33,332 bases of DNA from Thermomonas fusca DSM 15424 (GCF_000423885.1 NZ_AUIV01000031.1:1-33332), one strand, 5' to 3'. Counted from the stretch's first letter, positions 8,328 through 17,348 are shown. Program-made: numbers and translations. Notes: generated by a model not told the origin, from the letters alone.

Positions 8328-8908
8328 AGAAGAACGCCGCGACTCGGAAACCTGCCAAGTCGACCAAACAGGCTGATATCCCCTTCTACAGGGCGAACGA
8401 AAAGCCTTATGGCGCCTTCAGCAACCTCTTCCGGCGCCCAATGGAATTCGAAGGTCGGGTGTATCCGACCGCCGAACACGCCTATCAGGCCGGCAAGGCG
8501 AGAAAGGACGAAGTACGCGAATGGATTCTCAGCGCGCCAACGCCTTCGTTGGTCGCGATGGCGGCACACGGTCTCTACACCTGGGACATCGTTCCCGAGT
8601 GGTCGCGAACCAAGTTCGACAGGATGCGCAAGGTGCTGAAAGCCAAATTCAGCCAGCACGAGGATCTCAAGAAGCTGCTCCTCTCGACGGGCGACGCACG
8701 GCTGGTGGAAGCTGGACGCACCGACAACGCCGTCAACCGGACCTGGGGCGAAGTGAACGGCAAGGGACAGAACATGCTGGGAGTGCTGCTGATGGAAGTT
8801 CGCGATGAAATCAGGACACAGGAGGCCCCTACTCCGAAGGCCAGCACCAAGAAAACCAAGCAAGTGAACAGGCCGACCATCCGCGAAGCGATTCGCGCAG
8901 CCGCCTAA
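8324..8908 (+). CDS. NADAR-domain protein (YbiA/DUF1768 family)
   Basis: The 194-residue product contains a NADAR domain at about residues 20-165, with the family signatures YGAFSNLF, VYPTAEHAYQAGKA and a C-terminal WGEVNGKGQNMLGVLLM. NADAR domains act on N-glycosidic bonds. Known members hydrolyse riboflavin-pathway intermediates or remove ADP-ribose from guanine, and some pair with DarT-like toxins. No DarT is present here, so the substrate is open; a nucleotide made by the PRTase or HAD enzymes downstream is possible. The first 18 and last 30 residues are Lys-rich and disordered-looking. The gene overlaps the upstream regulator by four bases and lies 24 bases before the SIS-HAD gene. Confidence 0.86.
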   Translation: MKKNAATRKPAKSTKQADIPFYRANEKPYGAFSNLFRRPMEFEGRVYPTAEHAYQAGKARKDEVREWILSAPTPSLVAMAAHGLYTWDIVPEWSRTKFDRMRKVLKAKFSQHEDLKKLLLSTGDARLVEAGRTDNAVNRTWGEVNGKGQNMLGVLLMEVRDEIRTQEAPTPKASTKKTKQVNRPTIREAIRAAA

Positions 8909-8932
8909 TCAGTCCTGCACTCCAGAGTTGCG

Positions 8933-10885
8933 ATGCCAACAAACCGCTATCAAACCGAACTCGACAAGCTGCCCGAAACGTATGCGGGAGCCATGCGCGA
9001 GGACGTTGCAAGGTTGAAAGGCGCCATCGCGGGCGCCAGCGAGTCGAGCGTCATTGGCGTCGGCTCGGGTGGATCATTTACGGTCGCGTCCCTGCTCTGC
9101 AACCTGCATGAGGCGTATACGGGTCGGGTATCCCGCCCATCGACGCCGCTGGAGATCATCTGCAACCCGACGCTGGCCTCTTCGAGCCCCGTCTTCCTGG
9201 TCTCTGCCGAAGGCAAGAACCCCGACATCACCGAGGCACTCGACCGGGCTAGGCACCACAGCGCACGCCCCATCCATATACTAACCAACCGCAGCGACAG
9301 TCCACTCATGACGGCTGCATCTAAGCTGTCCGATGTCAGCACTCACGTCTTCGAGCTGCGCGACAAGGACGGCTACCTGGCAACCAACAGCCTACTGCTC
9401 GACGCCGTTCTGGTCGCGCGCGCGTACGGAGAACTGGACGGGACCGCAGATGCGCTCCCCGCGACGATGGCCGATCTGCTGATCGACGGCAGGTCCGTCG
9501 CGCATTGGCTCGCATCCGCTGCCGCCTTCGTCGAGGCCGCAACGCAGCGCGGAGCCGTCATCGTCACCTACTCGCCGCTGCTGCGCCCCATTGCCGCCGA
9601 CCTCGAATCCAAGCTGTCGGAGGGCGCGCTGCTCCACTGCCAGCTCGCCGACCTGCGGTCGTTCTCCCATGGTCGGCACTTATGGCTGGCCGAGCGACCC
9701 CACGATACCGTCGTTCTGGCGCTCATCGAGCCGTCTATGAGTGCGCTTTGGGACAAGATGCGCGGGCTGTTCCCGAGTGACGTGCCCACCTTTTCGATGC
9801 CGCTGCCAAGCGCCCTACCCCGCGACCTGATTGCCGGGCTTGTCGGTCAGATGCACCTGGTCGATGCCATAGCAAGAAAGATGGGCAAGGACCCGGGGCA
9901 ACCGGACGTCCCCCAGTTCGGACGGGACATCTACTACCTGACTCTTCCCGAGTTCATTCCGGTTCCGGAACCACGGGTGCCCGCCGACGAGCAGTCCAAG
10001 AACGATGTGCTCGGGGCTCGCTGGCCTTCTCCCCGCAAGCGCAGCGACATGTCACGCGCACGGAACGCATTCTTCAACGACATCACCAAACAGGCGTTCC
10101 GCGCCGTGGTGTTCGACTATGACGGCACGCTCACCGCCTCCCAGCGCCGAACCGAGCCTCCAGCCCCGCCGGTTATCGAGCATATCCAGCGCCTCGTCGA
10201 GGCGGGCGTGCTTGTCGGCATTGCCTCCGGTCGGGGCGATTCCATCCAGCAGGAACTGAACAAGGTCCTGTCTGAAGAAGTCCTCCGCCGCCTGTTCCTA
10301 GGCCTCTACAACGGCGGCTGGATTGGGTCGGCGATCGCTCCGCCCGAAATTCCGAACACGACGGTCGAATTCCTGAGCCACGTCACACGAATCGCCAGAA
10401 GGCTGAAATCGCTTGGAGTTCCCATCGAACGCATCAAAACGACCCACCCATATCAGGTCAGCATCCGGTTCCGGGATGGTTTGCCGACCGATCAGATGTG
10501 GTTTGTCGTGGCCGACGCACTTCGGCAGGCAGGCTTGACGACCAGCTCGCTGTTCCGCAGCAAGCACTCGGTAGATGTCCTTGCGCCCCGAGTCGGCAAG
10601 TCCAGTCTCATCGCGCATATCATCCAGCACAGCAAGGTCGACCCGCACCAGATCGTGACGATGGGGGACCAGGGCGCTTGGCCGGGGAACGACGTATCGC
10701 TGCTTGAGCATCGCTTCTCGCTCAGTGTCGACATGCCCTCAAGACGCCTGGATCGTGGATGGAAGCTGGCGCCCGGACACAAGCGCGATGTGGATGCCAC
10801 GCTCTGGTACCTGGACCGTTTCCGGATTGTTGAACCAGGGAAGTTTGCGATCACCCTGAAAGACGAACCTTCCGACGAAGGATAA
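8933..10885 (+). CDS. SIS-SIS-HAD fusion protein (sugar-phosphate isomerase-like plus phosphatase)
   Basis: The 650-residue protein has two parts. Residues 30-350 resemble the tandem SIS domains of GlmS-like sugar-phosphate isomerases: VIGVGSGGSFTVA (40-52) and FLVSAEGKNPDI in the first, AVIVTYSPLLRPIA and DLRSFSHGRH in the second. Residues 390-640 form a Cof-like HAD phosphatase with motif I VVFDYDGTLT (D395, D397), motif II IASGRG (S432), the motif III lysine in RVGKSSLI (K556) and motif IV MGDQGAWPGND (D579, D587). Both halves look intact. The fusion suggests a phosphosugar or nucleotide is bound or rearranged and then dephosphorylated. It is followed after two bases by the PRTase-like gene. 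I know of no characterised member. Confidence 0.85.
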   Translation: MPTNRYQTELDKLPETYAGAMREDVARLKGAIAGASESSVIGVGSGGSFTVASLLCNLHEAYTGRVSRPSTPLEIICNPTLASSSPVFLVSAEGKNPDITEALDRARHHSARPIHILTNRSDSPLMTAASKLSDVSTHVFELRDKDGYLATNSLLLDAVLVARAYGELDGTADALPATMADLLIDGRSVAHWLASAAAFVEAATQRGAVIVTYSPLLRPIAADLESKLSEGALLHCQLADLRSFSHGRHLWLAERPHDTVVLALIEPSMSALWDKMRGLFPSDVPTFSMPLPSALPRDLIAGLVGQMHLVDAIARKMGKDPGQPDVPQFGRDIYYLTLPEFIPVPEPRVPADEQSKNDVLGARWPSPRKRSDMSRARNAFFNDITKQAFRAVVFDYDGTLTASQRRTEPPAPPVIEHIQRLVEAGVLVGIASGRGDSIQQELNKVLSEEVLRRLFLGLYNGGWIGSAIAPPEIPNTTVEFLSHVTRIARRLKSLGVPIERIKTTHPYQVSIRFRDGLPTDQMWFVVADALRQAGLTTSSLFRSKHSVDVLAPRVGKSSLIAHIIQHSKVDPHQIVTMGDQGAWPGNDVSLLEHRFSLSVDMPSRRLDRGWKLAPGHKRDVDATLWYLDRFRIVEPGKFAITLKDEPSDEG

Positions 10886-10887
10886 CC

Positions 10888-11991
10888 ATGCAGGATCTCA
10901 ACGCAGCCGGGCTGCTGGCGAGGGTGATGGGGTGGCAGCAGCCGCAGATGGTGCAAGACCATGTCCCCGATCTCCAACTGCTGGCGTACTACAAGTACGA
11001 CGACTACCAGCGTTTCGGGCCTGGCCGGAGGTTCATCGAGAGCTTGGCGTTATGGCTCAACCGGCTCGATCTCGAAGACCGGGCGGCCGCCTTGGAGCTG
11101 GTGGAAAGCGAGCTTGTGTTCTTCTCCGACCGGGAGATTTCGCATCTCGTGGAAATGGCGTACCCGGACCTGATCGTGCGAGAGCGCCTTCGCTTGGTTG
11201 CCGAGGAGTGCGGGTTGCCGACGCACAAGGTCGGAGAGCTTTCCCGACACCCCCGATTCAAGGAGCTTCGCCTGAAGTCGCTTTACCTTGGCTTGAGCGA
11301 CGGCGCGAGAACCAACGAACTGCGACGTGCGAGCAACCACGAGATAAACAACGAGCAGATCTGGCAGGCCTACGAACTGGGTGAACAGAAGTCGGGGGCG
11401 ATGCTCAGCGACCTCAAGAAGAGCCTCGGGAAGGCCGGCCATGAAGCAACCGCCCCCCACTTCAACCTGATATGGCTGCTCGACGATTTCTCCGGGAGCG
11501 GAAATACCTACATTCGCTACGACAGCGAGGAGAAGACATACGGCGGGAAGCTGCAAAAAGTCTATAACCAGTTGCACAAACTCAAGCTGATCGACCCGTC
11601 GCATTATGAAGTCTTCCTCGTGCTGTATGTCGCAACGCGCCAAGCTATCGACCATATCGAATACTGGAGCGAGAGATTCACATCAGAGCATGGCTACAAG
11701 CCGCTGCAACTGCGGGTGCTTTGCCCGCTGGAACGAGACCTGGCGTTGACCGCCAATCCATCGGCATCAATCAGGGCATTGCTGGGCAAGGAGAAGTACT
11801 TCGATGCCGCAGTCAACGACAAGCACATGAAAGTTGGCGGGACAGACGGACGGCTCGGCTTCGCTGGCTGCGCCCTGCCCGTCGTGCTGTCCCACAACAC
11901 TCCCAACAATGCCATTTACCTGCTCTGGGGACCGGAACAGTACAAGTACGCCGGACTATTCCCACGGGTCGTGAGGCACAAAGACTTCTGA
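10888..11991 (+). CDS. Phosphoribosyltransferase-like conflict protein (PRTase-CE type)
   Basis: The 367-residue product carries a PRPP-loop-like motif IWLLDDFSGSGNTYI (195-209, acidic pair D199/D200) after a strand, as in type I phosphoribosyltransferases. The spacing and the long helical N-terminus (1-190) match the PRTase family described computationally from bacterial conflict systems (PRTase-CE) rather than housekeeping enzymes. A VLYVATRQAIDHIEYW segment and GCALPVVLSHNTPNN near the C-terminus fit its core. It could transfer phosphoribosyl groups or, like some diverged members, simply bind or cleave nucleotides. The ATG follows an AAGGA six bases upstream and lies two bases after the SIS-HAD stop. 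The stop overlaps the ATPase start (TGATG). Confidence 0.75.
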   Translation: MQDLNAAGLLARVMGWQQPQMVQDHVPDLQLLAYYKYDDYQRFGPGRRFIESLALWLNRLDLEDRAAALELVESELVFFSDREISHLVEMAYPDLIVRERLRLVAEECGLPTHKVGELSRHPRFKELRLKSLYLGLSDGARTNELRRASNHEINNEQIWQAYELGEQKSGAMLSDLKKSLGKAGHEATAPHFNLIWLLDDFSGSGNTYIRYDSEEKTYGGKLQKVYNQLHKLKLIDPSHYEVFLVLYVATRQAIDHIEYWSERFTSEHGYKPLQLRVLCPLERDLALTANPSASIRALLGKEKYFDAAVNDKHMKVGGTDGRLGFAGCALPVVLSHNTPNNAIYLLWGPEQYKYAGLFPRVVRHKDF

Positions 11992-13907
11992 TGGCCTACA
12001 ACGTAAATCCCTTCCTGGAACGACGATCCGAGAGAACCACTTCGGACCAGGAGTTTGCTCTCGTCTTCTCGCCGAAGATTTTGGAGAAGCTGTCCGACGA
12101 AGTCTTGAAAGGCGGCGTGCACATCTTCCGAAGCGCACCAGGAGGCGGCAAGACGACGATCCTCCGAGCGTTCACACCGAGCGTGCTACGGAGCTTCTGG
12201 CGCTCCAAGGGCAACAACGAACTGAAGGAGTCCTTTCCCCAGTTTGTCGAGAAAGGGGTTCTGCATGACCAAGATGGTCCGCAACTGCTTGGCGTATTGA
12301 TCTCGTGCGCGTCCGGCTACGCCGACCTGCTGCCGAATGCTTCGCCCGTCGAGGAAGGACCTTTCCGAGCACTGCTCGATTGCCGTGTTGTGTTGCGCAC
12401 GATCCGCAGCTTGAGCGCCTTCCTGGGCCACGCCTCCGATGACGCGCTGGATTCCATCGACCTGGAGTACTCGGACGAAGCGCAGAACCTGCAAGGCATT
12501 CCCAAGCTGAGTTCCGCACGCGCACTGGCGGAGTGGGCCGAATCTCAGGAAAAGCGGATCTACGCGCAGATGGATTCGTTCGCCGGGCAGTCAAACCAGT
12601 CGGTCCCAAGCAGCCAACGCATCGAGTCGGTACTCTGGCTGCAGTCCGTCCGCTTCATGCGCAATGGCTCTCCGGTCGCCGTAAAGCGGCTGTTGATGAT
12701 CGACGACCTTCACCGCCTGCGGCGCAAGCAACGCGACATACTCATCGACGAGACAACGGTCCAGCGACCCGGGATCCCTGTTTGGCTCGCCATGCGAACG
12801 CTCGTGCTGGGAGACGAGCTGCTCTCTCAAGGCGCGAAATCCGGCCGTGACCTTCACGTGTACGCACTCGAGGAACTTTGGGGCAGTACCAAGGGCATTC
12901 ACCAATTTCTCCCCTTCGCCCAGAATGTGCTAGAGCGGCGAATGCGGCAGCAGGATGCTGTCGCTGGGAACTTCGCCCAGCGTTTAAGGGAGCAATTGGA
13001 ACCGGAGGAAGTCAACGTCTACGTCCAGCCGGCGATCGAGGCCCTTCGCGCGACCCTCCGGCCACACGAAAACAATGCCCGCTACAGCGAATGGTCCGCA
13101 CGGGCAGAGAAGAAATCCGAAGAGTCGACCTTGGATACGCTGCTGGAACTCTTCGTCACGAGGATTTTGGTAACACGCGACGTCTCCAAGAGGCAGCTTA
13201 GCTTCGACATGGCCCTCCCGGCGGAGGCGATAGACGACAAGGACAATTCCTCGCTTCGTGCTGCCGCCGAGATCCTGCTGCACGAGGAACTCGGCATGCC
13301 CTTCTACTACGGGTTGGAACGACTTTGCGTCATGGCGACGTATAACGTCGAGGAACTCCTGGCGATGGCGGCCGCGCTGTACGAAGGTATCGTCGCAAAG
13401 CAGGTACTTCGGACCCGTCACCATGAACTATCGCCAGAAGAGCAGGAGAAGATCCTGCGCGATGCGGCGGTGCGTCGGCTGAAATTCGTCCCGAAGCAGC
13501 ATACTGAAGGCACACGGGCCCAGAAACTCATCACGTCGATCGGCGGGTACTGTCGCTCCCGCACCTTTCTCCCAAATGCTCCCTACGCTCCCGGGGTGAC
13601 CGGGGTACGGCTGTCGCATTCGGAACTGGAAAAGCTCCAAGGCCGGAGAAGGCCACTAGGTGAACACGGCGATTTGCTCAAGCGCGTTTTGTCGGAATGC
13701 ATTGCAGAGAACTTGCTGGTTCTCCGCACCAGCAGCGCGTCTACCGCGCGCGACGCCGGATCGATCCTGTACCTCAACCGGACGTTGTGCACGCGCTTCG
13801 GCTTGCCTCTGCAGATGGGCGGTTGGCAGGACGTGACATGTTCCGAACTGATTGAATGGATGCTGCGCGGTTGGAAGCCGAAGAAAAGCCTGGCAATGGA
13901 GATCTAG
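11991..13907 (+). CDS. ORC/CDC6-like P-loop ATPase of the conflict operon
   Basis: The product starts at the ATG overlapping the PRTase stop and has 638 residues; the frame is open further upstream to 11721, but that part overlaps the PRTase gene. Walker A is RSAPGGGKTTILR (47-59, K54) and Walker B is RLLMIDDLHRL (233-243, D238/D239), placing it with AAA+/STAND-like switch ATPases. The opening YNVNPFLERRSERT fits proteins labelled ORC-CDC6 family AAA ATPase, which occur next to PRTase-like and protease effectors. The C-terminal third is helical, ending with winged-helix-like segments. It probably acts as the nucleotide-controlled sensor or scaffold that licenses the effector. Confidence 0.82.
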   Translation: MAYNVNPFLERRSERTTSDQEFALVFSPKILEKLSDEVLKGGVHIFRSAPGGGKTTILRAFTPSVLRSFWRSKGNNELKESFPQFVEKGVLHDQDGPQLLGVLISCASGYADLLPNASPVEEGPFRALLDCRVVLRTIRSLSAFLGHASDDALDSIDLEYSDEAQNLQGIPKLSSARALAEWAESQEKRIYAQMDSFAGQSNQSVPSSQRIESVLWLQSVRFMRNGSPVAVKRLLMIDDLHRLRRKQRDILIDETTVQRPGIPVWLAMRTLVLGDELLSQGAKSGRDLHVYALEELWGSTKGIHQFLPFAQNVLERRMRQQDAVAGNFAQRLREQLEPEEVNVYVQPAIEALRATLRPHENNARYSEWSARAEKKSEESTLDTLLELFVTRILVTRDVSKRQLSFDMALPAEAIDDKDNSSLRAAAEILLHEELGMPFYYGLERLCVMATYNVEELLAMAAALYEGIVAKQVLRTRHHELSPEEQEKILRDAAVRRLKFVPKQHTEGTRAQKLITSIGGYCRSRTFLPNAPYAPGVTGVRLSHSELEKLQGRRRPLGEHGDLLKRVLSECIAENLLVLRTSSASTARDAGSILYLNRTLCTRFGLPLQMGGWQDVTCSELIEWMLRGWKPKKSLAMEI

Positions 13908-13909
13908 CG

Positions 13910-15073
13910 ATGCGGACATTGTGGGAACAATACGTGTTCCGGCGCGGCTCCGATGCCAACGAGCTGTGGGAGCGTCTCTTCGAGGACCGCCCGATTCGCC
14001 TTCTCTACATTGCGGGCAGTGGCTTCGACGTCCGCGCACAGACGGTCATGCGTGAGTGCATCAATAGCATCCGAAGCTCCGGCGGGAGCATCGAGGAAGC
14101 GAAGCTGGTGCTGATCGATTTCCCCAACTACCAACTGGGCGATGCGCTGAAACAGCTCACAGAGCAGAACGATCACGGCCTTGCCGAACTTTTTTCATCC
14201 ATTGGTACTGTCGAGCGGATCACTTTCGGCTCAGGCGACGGCGACGAAGACCTGAGCGCGACCATCGCGCTACGGATCGGCACCCACGCGGTCCTTGAGA
14301 AGGTGTCAACGCAGACAGACATCATCCTCGACGCGAGCTCACTGCCCAGGGTGGTCTACCTGGCACTGATGACCAGCCTTCTGAACAAGCTTGTCCCGGA
14401 CAAGGACGCGGACAACGCACTGGCCGCCGCGGGGGTCAACTTTCAGGTGCTCGTCGCCGAGGATGCGGGCCTGGACGGTCAGATCATGGCCGAGGATCCC
14501 AGCAGCGAGATCGTCATGGTCCCCGGGTTTTCCGGCGCCATGCAAGTGGAAAGCTTTCAGGATAGGCCCCTCGTATGGTTTCCCATCCTTGGCGAGCACC
14601 GGGTCAACCAATTGCAGATCATCCGCTCGACAGAGATCCCCGGAGAAGCCGAGATCTGTCCGGTACTGCCGCATCCCTCTCGAAATCCCCGGCGGGCCGA
14701 TCGCCTGCTGGTGGAGTACAAGGAGGCACTATTCAACTCCCGGCAAACCCCTACGAGCAACATCCTGTATGTCCACGAGTCGCAGCCGTTCGAGGCTTAC
14801 CGCCAACTCCTGGGTGCGATGCGACGCTACACGGAGAGCATGGAAATCCTCGGTGGCTGCAGACTGGTCGTCACTCCGCTCGGGAGCAAGCTCATCACCC
14901 TCGGCGCAGGACTCGCTTGTTTCGAGATGCGTCCGCCGAACCTGGAGACCGCTCTGCATGGAGTAGCAATACCCCATGCCGAACCGACACGATACGACGT
15001 GGATCCGCAGGCAGTCAGGAGTTCCGAACCGGAGGTCTGTTGCCTTTTACTTACCGGCGATGCGTACGCGTGA
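13910..15073 (+). CDS. Unrecognised 387-residue alpha/beta protein of the conflict operon
   Basis: I do not recognise the family. The ATG at 13910 lies two bases after the ATPase stop and has TGGAG eight bases upstream, so I prefer it to the in-frame ATG at 13856 inside the ATPase gene. The sequence shows alternating strands and helices: IRLLYIAGSGFDVRA (a Gly-rich turn after a strand, residues 29-43), a segment TDIILDASSLPRVVYLALM, then EIVMVPGFSG and RLVVTPLGSKLITLGAGLA. This suggests a Rossmann-like or two-domain nucleotide-binding protein. There is no signal peptide, membrane segment or obvious catalytic triad. Its place between the ATPase and the protease suggests an adaptor, sensor or protease substrate. 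Confidence 0.8.
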   Translation: MRTLWEQYVFRRGSDANELWERLFEDRPIRLLYIAGSGFDVRAQTVMRECINSIRSSGGSIEEAKLVLIDFPNYQLGDALKQLTEQNDHGLAELFSSIGTVERITFGSGDGDEDLSATIALRIGTHAVLEKVSTQTDIILDASSLPRVVYLALMTSLLNKLVPDKDADNALAAAGVNFQVLVAEDAGLDGQIMAEDPSSEIVMVPGFSGAMQVESFQDRPLVWFPILGEHRVNQLQIIRSTEIPGEAEICPVLPHPSRNPRRADRLLVEYKEALFNSRQTPTSNILYVHESQPFEAYRQLLGAMRRYTESMEILGGCRLVVTPLGSKLITLGAGLACFEMRPPNLETALHGVAIPHAEPTRYDVDPQAVRSSEPEVCCLLLTGDAYA

Positions 15074-15149
15074 CGTTACCGCTCTCCCTTGGAACGGACC
15101 AGCACAACAGTCGCCGAGTGTGCCAACAGGACGCTAGTGACGGCTCCAC

Positions 15150-17348
15150 GTGAACATTCCAGATCTCGCGCAACCGGCGCCATTCCTGCCAAGCCTTCGC
15201 TATTGGCTAGTCGTGCCCGGGGAAGACATCGAGCACACCCCATTTCAGGGCTTCGGGCTCGACATCATCGATCCGGCGTACTCCAACCTCGTCGGACTCC
15301 TGTCGGTCCTTCCCGCTTCGATCCCTGAAATCTTCGCCGAGCCAGAGGCGCTAGCGGACTTGCGCAGGCCCCTGCCAACAAAGCGCGCGGCGATCGTGGG
15401 TCTTCCAACTTTTCTCGCGCTCCTGGCTCGACCCTTACGAGAGGACGAGATCGACGTGGCACTCGGGCTCCCCGCGCAGATCGAGGCCATGCTTGCCGCC
15501 GCGGGAGGGTCCCGTCCGATCTTTGCATCCCTCTTCCCCACCGCGGGCGCCGTGGCGTTGGCAGACTTCCAGGGGCATCCGGCGCAGCTGCTTGATACTT
15601 CAATTCGTGACGCACTTGTCTCTCGCGCACCTGTTGGCATCCGCGAGAAGGTGGCCGGCATTCCGCTTCGATCGCCCTTTGCCCAAGGCACAGAACCCTC
15701 GCGCATTTCGGGCGTGACGATCCCCAATGAGGCCTTGTCGGCATCACTCGGCCATGCCTATTCCGGCACAGATCCCATCCTGTCGGGTGAAACCGATACC
15801 TACGTGGACGCCATTCTTCATTCGGTTCAGCGGGCTAGGACCCTCATCGGCGAGGAATCTACCGATGTTCTCCTTTACGCGCCCGCTATTGTTCGCTCGC
15901 TCTATGCATTCGGCAGCACGTTCTGGAACAACACGTTTCGCCGAATCCGTTCTCCTTCCACGCGGGAGATACTTAAGGATGGTGTGTTTCGCAATCCCGG
16001 GTACTCCGGGTTCTCGATAGCACTCGACGACCCAGAGAACGTTCCGAACCCGTACGACGATCCTGTCGCGGGGCCGTTGCTAACCGTTCGGCAAACGGAA
16101 CTCCGACTCACTGCGGCCGGCGTCGGCGCGCTCGCATCGAGCAACATGCAACCAGCCATTCGCCTGCCCAATGCGGTCAACTTCCACAACGCGAACCTGC
16201 GCGATATCGAGCAACACTCGGACCGGAACACTCCGCGCGCGCGACGACTGTTGCAGCAAAGCTACAGGAAGCTGGCCGACGGCTTGTACGGCCAGATTCA
16301 TCCAGAAATCATCGATGGCCTCCGCCTGCGCACTGAAGCCATCACGCTGGTTGCGGACGCTCCGATCGAGTGGCTTCGGATCGACGGCATGCCACTGATG
16401 ATTCGGCATGAGGTTTCTCGCATCGGGATGACACCTGGCAACCTGATGCTGGCGCAGTGCATTCAGGCGGGAACGCTTACGCTGCCGCCGAGCGCCTTCG
16501 ACGACGTCCTCGTTGTTCGATCATTCCAGCACAACGACCCGATCCGCGAGGTGCTGGAGCGAGCGATACAACATTTCGGCCTGCAGCGAGTTCGAGTCAG
16601 GTTCGTAGATGTCGCTACCCGCGATGAGTTGGTAACTTGCTTGAACGAGTTCAAAGGCGTGCTTGCCGTCTTTGATTGCCACGGGGGACACAGCGGCGAC
16701 GATGGACACGGCTGGCTCAGGATCGGTCGCGAGAAAATCGACGTTTGGCAACTTGCAAATGTGGCGAGAATTCCTCCGATCGTCGTGCTTAGTGCCTGCT
16801 CAACATTTGCCTTGGCCGGCTCTCATGCTTCGGTAGCGAACGGGTTGATGCGGTCCGGCGCCCTGACGGTAATTGGAACGTTCCTCCCGGTTGACGCGGT
16901 TCGTTCCGCTGCTTTCGTCGCACGCCTCCTCTATCGAATCGACAAATTCCTGCCTGCACTCAAGGCGTTGGATAGAAACTTCGTCACATGGCGCACGCTC
17001 GTGAGCACCTTCCTGCGGATGTCCTACGCAACTGATCTGCTGCACTTCTTCATTGAGGAGAAGCAGTGGTTGGACCAGACGATGTTTAACCGTATCGGAG
17101 TCCAAGCAAATCATGACATCAACCAGTTGAGGAACGACTGGTATCAGCGCCTCATACGGCGGATAGGCGGCGCGGCTCGTCGGTCGGTCGCCGAGGTCCA
17201 ATCTGTCATTGAAACCGAATCGCCATTGGTGGAGACGATGTACTACTGCCAAACCGGGCGACCGGAAGCCATTGGGATCTACCTCGGCGACGAGCCGATG
17301 GGGTCCGATACGTATGCGGCACCCCTGCCGGCAGTCAGCCCCCCATAG
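15150..17348 (+). CDS. CHAT-domain caspase-like protease, putative effector
   Basis: The C-terminal half carries a CHAT domain: AVFDCHGGHSGDDGHGWL supplies the catalytic His (H511) and PIVVLSACSTFALAG the catalytic Cys (C550). Before it, ITLVADAPIEWLRIDGMPL matches the usual CHAT lead-in strands. The first 390 residues have no domain I recognise and may sense or dock the ATPase. The GTG at 15150 is the earliest possible start, because an in-frame TGA lies at 15138. The 76-base gap to the previous gene is the largest in the operon. CHAT proteases act as effectors in several bacterial defence systems, cleaving specific partners or pore-forming proteins. No gasdermin-like gene is seen here, so the substrate is unknown. 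Confidence 0.85.
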   Translation: MNIPDLAQPAPFLPSLRYWLVVPGEDIEHTPFQGFGLDIIDPAYSNLVGLLSVLPASIPEIFAEPEALADLRRPLPTKRAAIVGLPTFLALLARPLREDEIDVALGLPAQIEAMLAAAGGSRPIFASLFPTAGAVALADFQGHPAQLLDTSIRDALVSRAPVGIREKVAGIPLRSPFAQGTEPSRISGVTIPNEALSASLGHAYSGTDPILSGETDTYVDAILHSVQRARTLIGEESTDVLLYAPAIVRSLYAFGSTFWNNTFRRIRSPSTREILKDGVFRNPGYSGFSIALDDPENVPNPYDDPVAGPLLTVRQTELRLTAAGVGALASSNMQPAIRLPNAVNFHNANLRDIEQHSDRNTPRARRLLQQSYRKLADGLYGQIHPEIIDGLRLRTEAITLVADAPIEWLRIDGMPLMIRHEVSRIGMTPGNLMLAQCIQAGTLTLPPSAFDDVLVVRSFQHNDPIREVLERAIQHFGLQRVRVRFVDVATRDELVTCLNEFKGVLAVFDCHGGHSGDDGHGWLRIGREKIDVWQLANVARIPPIVVLSACSTFALAGSHASVANGLMRSGALTVIGTFLPVDAVRSAAFVARLLYRIDKFLPALKALDRNFVTWRTLVSTFLRMSYATDLLHFFIEEKQWLDQTMFNRIGVQANHDINQLRNDWYQRLIRRIGGAARRSVAEVQSVIETESPLVETMYYCQTGRPEAIGIYLGDEPMGSDTYAAPLPAVSPP

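Noticed and set aside
11721..11990. N-terminal extension of the ATPase gene upstream of 11991
   Set aside because: It overlaps the PRTase-like gene in another frame, shows no domain, and the ATG at 11991 overlaps the preceding stop and begins the family-like NPFLERR region.
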